From Opitutaceae bacterium (lineage in GTDB: Bacteria > Verrucomicrobiota > Verrucomicrobiia > Opitutales > Opitutaceae): 12,292 nucleotides of DNA. This document shows positions 6,307-12,292 of this stretch, one piece after another. The stretch is from the NCBI GenBank assembly GCA_005786775.1, contig SYDD01000048.1, forward strand, positions 1 through 12,292, written 5' to 3'. The number at the start of each line of letters is the position of its first letter. The stretch's first letter is position 1. A program made the position numbers and the translations under genes. The notes beneath the pieces were generated by a model. It was given only the letters and a program-made list of their open reading frames with translations. It ran no database searches and was not told the origin of the DNA.

Positions 6307-8196
6307 TCAGAAGGACAGGAGCCCAGCCGCGAAGGCCCAGAGGGCCAGCAGGCCGAGCAGGAACCAGTAGGCGTAGGCGTTGGCGTTGCCGACGTGCAGG
6401 GCCCGGGCCCCTAGACCCAGCAGGCCCACCACCCCCGCGAGGCCGCGGACGATCAGGCCCGCGAGGAAGATCTGCTCCAGGAAGTTCAGCAGCATCGCGA
6501 ACCGCTGCTGCACCTTCGCCACGTAGGCGCCATAGGCCCGATCGAACGAGGCCTGCAGCCCGCCGAGCAGCCCGAACAGGCCGGGCGAACGGCGCGCCAG
6601 GGCATCCTCGCCCGCCGCGGGATACAGCAGCCACGCGCCGAGGGCGCCCGCCACCAGCACCGCCACGCTCGTGAGCAAAATCACGGTGTGGTCCGCGCCC
6701 GCCGGGTGCACCACCGAGTCGATCACGCCGTCGAACCGGCCGCCGAGCAGGCCGCTGTAAAACCAGCCGTAGCCGCCGATCACCGACAGCACCGCGAGCA
6801 GAATCAACGGCCCGGTCAGCGCCGGCCCGCCCTCGTGCGCGTGCTCCGCGCCCTCGCCGCGCGCCGCGCCCAAGAAGGTGATCCGCCAGAGCCGGACCAT
6901 ATAGAAGGCGGTCAGCACCGCGGTCAGCGCCAGCACCACGAAGACGCCCGGGTGCTTGGCCCACGCGAGGTACAGAATCGCGTCCTTGGAGAAGAACCCG
7001 GCCAGCCCGGGCATCCCGATCAGGGCCAGCACGCCGATGGTGAAGGTGATGAACGTCACCGGAAGCCGCCGCGCGAGGCCGCCCATCCTGAAGCTGTCCT
7101 GCTCGTGGTGGCAGGCGTGAATCACCGACCCGGCCCCGAGGACGAGCAGCGCCTTGAAGACGGCGTGCGTGGTCAGGTGGAACATCGCCGCCCCGACCCC
7201 CGCCGCGATCAGGTGGTGGTGGTCACCGTGGGCCACCTTGAGGGAGCCAAGCCCGAACGCCGCCACCATATACCCGAGCTGCGAGAGGGTGGAGTAGGCC
7301 AGCACCTTCTTGATGTCCCGCTGCGTCACCGCGCACAGCGCCGCGTAGAGGGCGGTCACGGTGCCCGTCCATAGGATCACCTCGAGGGCCGCCGGGACCA
7401 TCAGGAAGTGGATGCGGCAGAGGAGGTAGATGCCGGCCGCGACCATCGTGGCAGCGTGGCTCAGGGCGGAGACGGGGGTCGGGCCCTCCATCGCGTCGGG
7501 GAGCCAGACGTGGAGTGGCAATTGGGCGGACTTGCCAACGGCGCCGCAGAACAGGAGCAGCGGCAGCCCGGCGGTGATGACCGCGCCACCCTCGACCGCC
7601 TTCGCGAGGGCGTCGAGCTGGGTGGTGCCGAACTGCGCCTGGCACCAGACGAGGCCGAGCAAAAACCCGAAGTCGCCGACGCGATTGACGATGAAGGCCT
7701 TCTTGGACGCCTCCGCCGCGGGCGTACGGTCGAAGTGGTGGTTGATCAGCAGCCAGGAGCTGAAGCCGACCAGCTCCCAGAAGATGAACAGCATCAGCAG
7801 CGAATCCGCGAACACGATGCCGAGCATCGAGAACATGAAGATCGCGAGCCCGCCGAAGTAGCGGGCGCGATCCGGATCCTCGTGCATATACCCCACCGAG
7901 AACACGTGCACGCAGAGGCCGACGACGCCCACGATCGCCAGCAGCAGGGCGGCCAGATCGTCGAACTTGATCCCGAGCGAGAGCCCGAAGGTCCCGAGCC
8001 GGAGCAGCTCGACGGACGCCGTGAAGTCGCGGGCGGGCCCGAGGGCCAGCAGGAGGGAGCCGCCGGCGACGAGGACCGCGGCGAGGAGGGCGACAGCCGT
8101 GGCGGCGCCGGGCGCGCGGCGCAGGCCGAGGGCGATGACCGCCGCCGCGGCGAGGGGCGCGAGCAGGACGCCGGATGCGAGGAGGGCGGGGCTCAT
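6307..8196 (-). CDS. nuoL: NADH-quinone oxidoreductase subunit L (antiporter-like, distal end)
   Basis: A 629-residue protein, the largest antiporter-like subunit of complex I, with the usual N-terminal and central proton-antiporter domains and a C-terminal extension containing the lateral helix region that runs along the membrane arm. Clear motifs: HVFSVGYMHEDPDRARYF (97-114), FIFWELVGFSSWLLINH (137-153) with TM5 Glu141, and GKSAQLPLHVWLPDAMEGPT (221-240) with TM7 Lys222 (E. coli Lys229). TQRDIKKVLAYSTLSQLGYM follows at 291-310, then FHLTTHAVFKALL at 339-351. All catalytic charged positions I can place are conserved. The ATG (8194-8196) follows the nuoK stop after one base; no Shine-Dalgarno site is seen, so translation probably depends on coupling. 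Confidence 0.98.
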   Translation of the reverse strand: MSPALLASGVLLAPLAAAAVIALGLRRAPGAATAVALLAAVLVAGGSLLLALGPARDFTASVELLRLGTFGLSLGIKFDDLAALLLAIVGVVGLCVHVFSVGYMHEDPDRARYFGGLAIFMFSMLGIVFADSLLMLFIFWELVGFSSWLLINHHFDRTPAAEASKKAFIVNRVGDFGFLLGLVWCQAQFGTTQLDALAKAVEGGAVITAGLPLLLFCGAVGKSAQLPLHVWLPDAMEGPTPVSALSHAATMVAAGIYLLCRIHFLMVPAALEVILWTGTVTALYAALCAVTQRDIKKVLAYSTLSQLGYMVAAFGLGSLKVAHGDHHHLIAAGVGAAMFHLTTHAVFKALLVLGAGSVIHACHHEQDSFRMGGLARRLPVTFITFTIGVLALIGMPGLAGFFSKDAILYLAWAKHPGVFVVLALTAVLTAFYMVRLWRITFLGAARGEGAEHAHEGGPALTGPLILLAVLSVIGGYGWFYSGLLGGRFDGVIDSVVHPAGADHTVILLTSVAVLVAGALGAWLLYPAAGEDALARRSPGLFGLLGGLQASFDRAYGAYVAKVQQRFAMLLNFLEQIFLAGLIVRGLAGVVGLLGLGARALHVGNANAYAYWFLLGLLALWAFAAGLLSF

Positions 8197-8197
8197 C

Positions 8198-8506
8198 TCA
8201 GTTGCGCAGGGAATTGAGCTCGTCCACCTGGACGGTCTGGCGCCGCCGGAAGAGGGCCACGATGATGGCCAGCCCCACCGCCACCTCGGCGGCGGCCACG
8301 GTGAGGATGAAGAACACGAAGACGTTGCCGTCGAGGATCCCGTTGTAGCGGGAGAAGGCCACCAGCGCCACGGTCGAGGCGACGAGCATCAGCTCGAGGC
8401 ACATGAACACGACGAGCGTGTTGCGACGGAGCAGGACGCCGAGGAGGCCGAGGGCGAAGAGCGCCCCGCTCACCAGCAGGTGGCCGTCGAGGGTCGCGGG
8501 GATCAT
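8198..8506 (-). CDS. nuoK: NADH-quinone oxidoreductase subunit K
   Basis: A 102-residue subunit with three transmembrane helices, related to MrpC, that links the quinone-proximal part of the membrane arm to the antiporter-like subunits. The two intramembrane glutamates known to matter for pumping are present: Glu38 in FMCLELMLVAST and Glu74 in FFILTVAAAEVAVGLAII (E. coli Glu36 and Glu72). Also typical is LLGVLLRRNTLVV at 21-33. The length is canonical. The start codon overlaps the nuoJ stop in an ATGA arrangement, and this is the one gene in the window with a strong Shine-Dalgarno site. Confidence 0.98.
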   Translation of the reverse strand: MIPATLDGHLLVSGALFALGLLGVLLRRNTLVVFMCLELMLVASTVALVAFSRYNGILDGNVFVFFILTVAAAEVAVGLAIIVALFRRRQTVQVDELNSLRN

Positions 8507-9021
8507 TTGATGTCCTCCAGTCCCTCGAACTTTTTGCTCAGGACGATCACCCCGAGCATCGCGGCGAGCAGGAGGAAGCCGAGGATCTGCACGGGCAGGA
8601 GGTAGGTGGTGAACAGCTGGTAGGCGTAGGGCTTGAGCGCCGCGCCGACCCCGGGGGCGGCTGCCACGGCCTCGGAGACCGGCAGCTTCACCCGCGCGGA
8701 GAACGAGAGCACCCCGCTGGCGACGAGCCCGCCGGCCAGGACCCGGGCGATGAGCGGAAGGCGGCGCGGGAGCGACCGCGGCGCGCCCGAGGTGTCGAGC
8801 AGCATCACGATGAAGAGGAACAGGGCGACGACCGCGCCCGCGTACACCAGCAGGAGGACGAAGGCCAGGAGGTACGCCTCGAGCACGACGAACAGCCCCG
8901 CGACCCCGGTGAGGCAGAGCAGGAGGCAGAGGGCGGCGTTGACCGCGTTGCGGTTGATCACGACCCCGGCCGCGCTCAGCAGCGTGAACCAGGCGAGGAG
9001 GTTGAAGGTGAGCTCGCCCAT
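8503..9021 (-). CDS. nuoJ: NADH-quinone oxidoreductase subunit J
   Basis: A 172-residue membrane subunit of complex I with about five helices, next to NuoK and NuoH in the membrane arm. The diagnostic stretch is VYAGAVVALFLFIVMLLDT at 59-77, containing the interrupted helix region, with Tyr60 at the position of the conserved tyrosine. The start is ATG 9019-9021 (MGELTFNLLAWFTLL), two bases after the nuoI stop. The frame stays open far upstream because of high GC, but those residues are antisense-like and belong to no family, so the longer version is rejected. The C-terminus (SKKFEGLEDIK) ends in a TGA that overlaps the nuoK ATG. No Shine-Dalgarno site is evident. Confidence 0.96.
   Translation of the reverse strand: MGELTFNLLAWFTLLSAAGVVINRNAVNAALCLLLCLTGVAGLFVVLEAYLLAFVLLLVYAGAVVALFLFIVMLLDTSGAPRSLPRRLPLIARVLAGGLVASGVLSFSARVKLPVSEAVAAAPGVGAALKPYAYQLFTTYLLPVQILGFLLLAAMLGVIVLSKKFEGLEDIK
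8513..8518 (-). promoter_or_regulatory. Strong Shine-Dalgarno site for nuoK
   Basis: GGAGGA on the minus strand, six bases before the nuoK ATG and inside the 3' end of nuoJ. It stands out because most other starts in the window lack any recognisable Shine-Dalgarno sequence. Confidence 0.7.
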
Positions 9022-9023
9022 TT

Positions 9024-9566
9024 TCAGTGCCGGTCGTTGCCCGCCTGCTCCGCCGCGGCCTTGCGGTCCCACTTGAGGTGCTCGTCCGGCAGGGTGCCGC
9101 CCAGCTCGTAGAGCCGGTCCTTGCGGTTGACCATCTCCTCGCGCGAGGTGCCGGTCATCGAGAACTGGTTCTGCAGCCAGATCGCCTCCTCCGGGCAGAC
9201 CTCCTGGCACATCCCGCAGTAAATGCAGCGGAGCATGTCGATCTCGAACTCCTTCGGCGCCTTCTCGACGTGGGCGGTCGGGGCGTCCGGAGCGATCTCG
9301 CCCGGGGTGATGCGGATGGCCTTGGGCGGGCAGACGAACTCGCAGAGCTGGCAGGACACGCACTTCTCGCGGCCGTGCGGGTCGCGGACCAGGGTCGGCA
9401 CGCCGCGGTAGCCGGGCGGCACGGCGGGCCGCTGCTCGGGGTACTCGAGGGTCTGCTTCGGCCGCACGAGGTGACGCCACGTCGTGCGCAACCCGGCGGC
9501 GATCTGCGGCAGGTAGGTGCGCTCGGCGAGGGTGAGCGGGGGGCGGGCGACGGGGACGACGGCCAT
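9024..9566 (-). CDS. nuoI: NADH-quinone oxidoreductase subunit I, 2x[4Fe-4S] ferredoxin-type
   Basis: A 180-residue peripheral-arm subunit that carries clusters N6a and N6b and passes electrons from the NuoG side towards the quinone site. Two [4Fe-4S] motifs are intact: CVSCQLCEFVCPPKAI (Cys69, 72, 75, 79) and CIYCGMCQEVCPEEAI (Cys114, 117, 120, 124). The N-terminal helix region (LPQIAAGLRTTWRHLV, 19-34) fits the amphipathic segment that docks on NuoH. The start is ATG 9564-9566, six bases after the nuoH stop. The C-terminal tail beyond residue 155 is hydrophilic and variable in the family. No defects are seen. Confidence 0.98.
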   Translation of the reverse strand: MAVVPVARPPLTLAERTYLPQIAAGLRTTWRHLVRPKQTLEYPEQRPAVPPGYRGVPTLVRDPHGREKCVSCQLCEFVCPPKAIRITPGEIAPDAPTAHVEKAPKEFEIDMLRCIYCGMCQEVCPEEAIWLQNQFSMTGTSREEMVNRKDRLYELGGTLPDEHLKWDRKAAAEQAGNDRH

Positions 9567-9572
9567 GGCGGG

Positions 9573-10751
9573 TTACGGCGTGAGCGCGGCGATCGCGCCC
9601 AGATAGAAGAGCAGGTTCACGATCGAGAGGGGAAGCAGCTTCTTCCAGCCCAGCTCCATCACCTGATCGTAGCGGAAGCGCGGCACCGTCCAGCGCACCC
9701 ACATAAAGAAGAAGATCAGCGCGAGCACCTTGCCGAGGAAGATGCCGATCGAAAGCAGCCCGACCGCGATCGGGTGCGCCGCGAGGGGCGTCAGCGCCGT
9801 CAGCCAGTCCACGAGGGTCGCGAGCGGCACCCACGGGAGCGGGTTCCAGCCGCCAAGGAACAGCAGCGTGAAAACCGCCGAACCGATCAGCATGTGCGCG
9901 TACTCGGCCACGAAGAAGAGGCCCCACTTGAAGGCCCCGTACTCGGTGTGGAACCCGCCGACGAGGTCCGACTCGCCCTCCGCCATGTCGAACGGATGAC
10001 GGTTGGTCTCCGCGAACAGCGCGATGAGGAAGACCAGCGCCGACAACGGCATCAAAAACAGGAACCACACGCCGCCCCACGAGGCCGCCGAAAAGCCCTG
10101 CCACGCGCCCGACTGGAACTCCACCGCCCGCGAGAGGCTCAGCGTGCCCGGCGTGCCCGGGGCGTTGATCCACAGGAAGACCGGCACGACCGACAGGGTC
10201 AGCGAGAGCTCGTAGGCGATCAGCTGCGCCGACGCCCGGATGCCGCCGAGGAACGGGTACTTCGAGTTCGAGGCCCAGCCGGCGAGGATCAGCGCGTAGA
10301 CACCGAGCGAAGACACCGCAAAGACCGCGAGGATGCCGATGTCGACGTTCGCCAGGACCAGCGGCACCGTCCGGCCCGCCGCATCGAGGTAGGCCCCCAC
10401 CGGCACCGTGGTCACGGTGGTCAGGGCGGGCATCATCGCCACCAGCGGGGCGAGGACGAAGTAGAACTTCCGCACGTGCCCCGGCAGGGCGTCCTCCTTG
10501 AACAGCATCTTGCCGCCGTCCGCCATCACGTGGAACACGCCGAGGCGCTGCAGGAACGGGCCCAGCACCGGGATCCAGGCGACCCACGGCACGACGGCGC
10601 GGTTCGGACCCGGCCGGCCCTGGATCCACGCCGACACCTTGCGTTCCGCCATCGAGCAGGCGCCGCCGATGGGGAAAATCACCATGATGACGGCCAGGCC
10701 TTTGAGGAGGCCCTGCACCAGGGGCGGCAGACTGAGGTAGAGGTCGACCAT
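9573..10751 (-). CDS. nuoH: NADH-quinone oxidoreductase subunit H (quinone-site membrane subunit)
   Basis: A 392-residue, roughly eight-helix subunit that forms much of the quinone chamber and the entry of the proton path. Family hallmarks are all present: AERKVSAWIQGRPGPNR (35-51), MADGGKMLFKED (76-87), GWASNSKYPFLGGIRASAQL (158-177), and AETNRHPFDMAEGESDLVGG (247-266). The last includes the acidic loop important for coupling. MWVRWTVPRFRYDQVMELGW follows at 350-369. It is somewhat longer than the E. coli protein (about 325), with extra sequence around 121-133 and 196-226 between helices. The start is ATG 10749-10751, one base after the stop of the small upstream membrane gene, so the two are probably coupled. 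Confidence 0.98.
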   Translation of the reverse strand: MVDLYLSLPPLVQGLLKGLAVIMVIFPIGGACSMAERKVSAWIQGRPGPNRAVVPWVAWIPVLGPFLQRLGVFHVMADGGKMLFKEDALPGHVRKFYFVLAPLVAMMPALTTVTTVPVGAYLDAAGRTVPLVLANVDIGILAVFAVSSLGVYALILAGWASNSKYPFLGGIRASAQLIAYELSLTLSVVPVFLWINAPGTPGTLSLSRAVEFQSGAWQGFSAASWGGVWFLFLMPLSALVFLIALFAETNRHPFDMAEGESDLVGGFHTEYGAFKWGLFFVAEYAHMLIGSAVFTLLFLGGWNPLPWVPLATLVDWLTALTPLAAHPIAVGLLSIGIFLGKVLALIFFFMWVRWTVPRFRYDQVMELGWKKLLPLSIVNLLFYLGAIAALTP

Positions 10752-10752
10752 C

Positions 10753-10974
10753 TCAGGAAAGGAACAACAGCACGAGGCCTAGCCCTACGGCCGCGCTCAC
10801 CCCCGCCGCGATGCGCATCTTGCGGGTCTCGACCGCCCGCGCCGCCTGCTCGCGCAGCTGCGCCTTGGTCGGCTCGGCCGGGAGCGGCTTACCCTTGATC
10901 AAGGTGAGGGCGTAAAGGCCCGCGCCCATCAGGACGAAGCCAAGGCCCACGGCGATGAAGGCGGAGGAGCGCAT
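10753..10974 (-). CDS. Small two-helix membrane protein inside the nuo operon, unknown role
   Basis: A 73-residue protein not belonging to any of the 14 standard Nuo subunits. Residues 5-26 and 55-72 form two clear hydrophobic helices. Between them is a charged segment (about 28-54; TKAQLREQAARAVETRKMR at 36-54) that looks like an amphipathic helix. The positive charge of this loop suggests it faces the cytoplasm, with both termini outside. The ATG (10972-10974) lies four bases after the nuoG stop, and the TGA stop is one base from the nuoH ATG. The gene is therefore tightly packed and surely co-transcribed with nuoGH. The packing and intact hydrophobic pattern argue for a real gene. A role as an accessory or assembly subunit of complex I is only an inference from position. 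Confidence 0.75.
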   Translation of the reverse strand: MRSSAFIAVGLGFVLMGAGLYALTLIKGKPLPAEPTKAQLREQAARAVETRKMRIAAGVSAAVGLGLVLLFLS

Positions 10975-10978
10975 AGGA

Positions 10979-12292
10979 TCAGCCCTTAGCGGGGATATAG
11001 TGGAGCCCTGGGCCTTCGACGAAGGGCAGGCCCGCGAATGGCGCGGGATCCAGCGGCAGGCCTAGGTCGGGCACGTTCGCGAAAGTGCGACCGGCGAGCG
11101 CCGGCACCGCCGCGGCCAACTCGCGCCAGACGCTGGCGAGTTCCGCCGGGGCCGCCGCGCCGCCCGCCGCGCCAATCAGGCGCGCGAGCAGCTCAAGGTC
11201 ATCGTGCGCACCCGCCACGCCCGGCACCGCGCGCTGGAAACGCTGCAGGCGGAACTGCTGGTTCACGAAGCACCCGGACTTCTCGAAGACGGTGAACGCG
11301 GGCAGCAGCACCGCCGCCACCTCGCTGGTCGGACTCGCCGCGGTGCCCAGATGCACGATCCGCACCTTCGCAAGCTGCGCCGGCGTCAGCCCGGCGGCCG
11401 CGAGGTCCTCGCCCACCGCGACGACAGTCGTCACGCGGCCGGCGTCGATCGCCGCCGCCAGCTCGTCCAGCCGTTGCGCCGGCAGGCTGCGGATCAGGCC
11501 TGTCACTAGCGCGCCGCGCACGTTCGGATTGCGGTCCGCCGAGACGAGCAGGCCGTCGCCCTCCCCCACCCGGCTCACAAGCTGCGCCGGCGCCTGCAGG
11601 GCCTCGGCCAGGCGGCGCGTCAGCCACTGCTCCTCGACGGAGCTGCGGCCCGAACCGACCACGGCCACGCGGCCCGCCGCCGCGCGGAACAATTCGCCCG
11701 CCCGGGCGATCGCCGCGTCGAGGGTCGCCGGCACGCCCGCCACGCGCACCTCCGCCAGCCGGCCGGGCGCGCGCACCTGCTTGTAGAGCTCGCGGCCGCT
11801 GTCCGCCATCCACGAGTCGTTCACCGCGTCGTTGTCCCGCGGGGTGATGCGGTAAATGACGCCCTCGCGGGACCAGACCACGGTGTTGGCGCCGGCGCTC
11901 GACTCCGGGTCGATGCCCGGGGTCTGCTTGAGGAACCACACCCGCATCTTGAAGCGGAAGTCCGTGCTCGTCAGCGCGCCCACCGGGCAGATGTCGACGG
12001 TGTTGAGCGAGTAGTTGTTGGTCAGCTGCCGTCCGGGGTAGCAGGTCAGCGTCGAGTAGCTGCCGCGGTCGGTGAAGCCGAGGACGTCGTCCTTGGCGAT
12101 CTCCTTGCAGAAGCGGATGCAGCGCGAGCAGAGGATGCAGCGCTCGTCGTCGAGCATCACCCGGGGCCCGAGCTGGGTCCGCTTGGGCTTCACGTTCTTC
12201 TGCTCGATGAAGCGGGAATAGCCGCGTCCGTAGCCGGTCGCCTGCTCCTGCAGCTTGCACTCGCCAGCCTGGTCACAGATCGGGCAGTCCAG
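10979..12292 (-). CDS. nuoG: NADH-quinone oxidoreductase subunit G, short form, 5' end outside window
   Basis: The frame is open to the right edge, giving 437 C-terminal residues; numbering here starts at the edge. LDCPICDQAGECKLQ supplies Cys3, 6 and 12 of one [4Fe-4S] site, whose His ligand would lie just outside. Cys52, 55 and 58 (CILCSRCIRFC) with Cys102 (DICPVGAL) form the next [4Fe-4S] site. The [2Fe-2S] ferredoxin domain is missing only because of the edge. From about residue 120 there is a shortened molybdopterin-oxidoreductase-like domain with no Cys motif for cluster N7. It ends with typical family text (FEKSGCFVNQQFRLQRFQRA). The GTG at 12191-12193 is an internal valine, not the start. 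The subunit carries electrons from NuoEF towards NuoI. The stop lies four bases before the small membrane gene. Confidence 0.95.
   Translation of the reverse strand: MDCPICDQAGECKLQEQATGYGRGYSRFIEQKNVKPKRTQLGPRVMLDDERCILCSRCIRFCKEIAKDDVLGFTDRGSYSTLTCYPGRQLTNNYSLNTVDICPVGALTSTDFRFKMRVWFLKQTPGIDPESSAGANTVVWSREGVIYRITPRDNDAVNDSWMADSGRELYKQVRAPGRLAEVRVAGVPATLDAAIARAGELFRAAAGRVAVVGSGRSSVEEQWLTRRLAEALQAPAQLVSRVGEGDGLLVSADRNPNVRGALVTGLIRSLPAQRLDELAAAIDAGRVTTVVAVGEDLAAAGLTPAQLAKVRIVHLGTAASPTSEVAAVLLPAFTVFEKSGCFVNQQFRLQRFQRAVPGVAGAHDDLELLARLIGAAGGAAAPAELASVWRELAAAVPALAGRTFANVPDLGLPLDPAPFAGLPFVEGPGLHYIPAKG

Noticed and set aside
8503..10629. Very long minus-strand frame (708 codons) covering nuoH, nuoI and nuoJ
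   Set aside because: Only its last 172 residues are real (nuoJ, start at 9021). The rest is an alternate frame of nuoH/nuoI kept open by high GC, rich in Arg, Pro and Gly with no family features.
9027..10898. Plus-strand frame of 623 codons antisense to nuoH and nuoI
   Set aside because: Arg/Gln/His-rich antisense shadow; the minus strand carries intact Fe-S and NuoH motifs.
12191..12193. GTG as the start of nuoG
   Set aside because: The frame continues upstream to the window edge with LDCPICDQAGECKLQ, an essential Fe-S motif, so this GTG is internal.
1..12292. Mobile elements, CRISPR arrays, tRNA or rRNA genes, riboswitches
   Set aside because: No direct repeats with regular spacing, terminal inverted repeats, transposase or integrase motifs, or RNA gene signatures were found. 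Coding density is near complete and the only gaps are about 30-52 bases.

Overview
This is a GC-rich bacterial window carrying most of a respiratory complex I (NADH-quinone oxidoreductase, nuo) operon on the minus strand, followed by two smaller minus-strand transcription units. A competence-type membrane protein converges on them from the left edge. No RNA genes, insertion sequences, CRISPR arrays or other mobile DNA were seen. The organism is probably a member of Verrucomicrobiota, perhaps Opitutales. This rests on recollection of the general look of such genomes: high GC, a small MKSAYELAMERL-type coiled-coil protein, a NuoM with the HTWAPLGYG variant, and few Shine-Dalgarno sites. It is an inference, not a database result.

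Layout. Positions 1-1227 (+) hold the 3' part of comEC/rec2. It has no C-terminal metallo-beta-lactamase domain and is open in frame into a 97-residue coiled-coil protein that probably has its own start at 934. A GC-rich hairpin (1222-1244) lies between the convergent gene ends. Then, all on the minus strand: an unrecognised secreted protein (1258-1806); a two-domain ThyX-like flavin-dependent thymidylate synthase homologue (1858-3204); and the nuo operon, which reads from the right edge as nuoG (5' end outside the window), a 73-residue two-helix membrane protein, nuoH, nuoI, nuoJ, nuoK, nuoL, nuoM, nuoN (12292 down to 3257).

How the genes work together. NuoG and NuoI carry iron-sulfur clusters of the peripheral arm. 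NuoH, J and K form the membrane base near the quinone site and link it to the antiporter-like subunits L, M and N. The nuo genes are separated by 1-6 bases or overlap by 4, so they are almost certainly one translationally coupled operon. The rest of the complex (nuoA-F) is not in the window.

Main points for a second look: NuoM has no lysine at the normally invariant mid-membrane TM7 position, while NuoL and NuoN keep theirs. The ThyX-like protein splits the family signature between its two halves. The minus-strand genes at 1806 and 3204, and probably the plus-strand gene at 934, share a promoter geometry (-35-like, 17 bases, -10-like, 6-7 bases, start codon) that predicts leaderless mRNAs. 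An uncharacterised small membrane protein is built into the nuo operon. No wholly new multi-gene system is evident.
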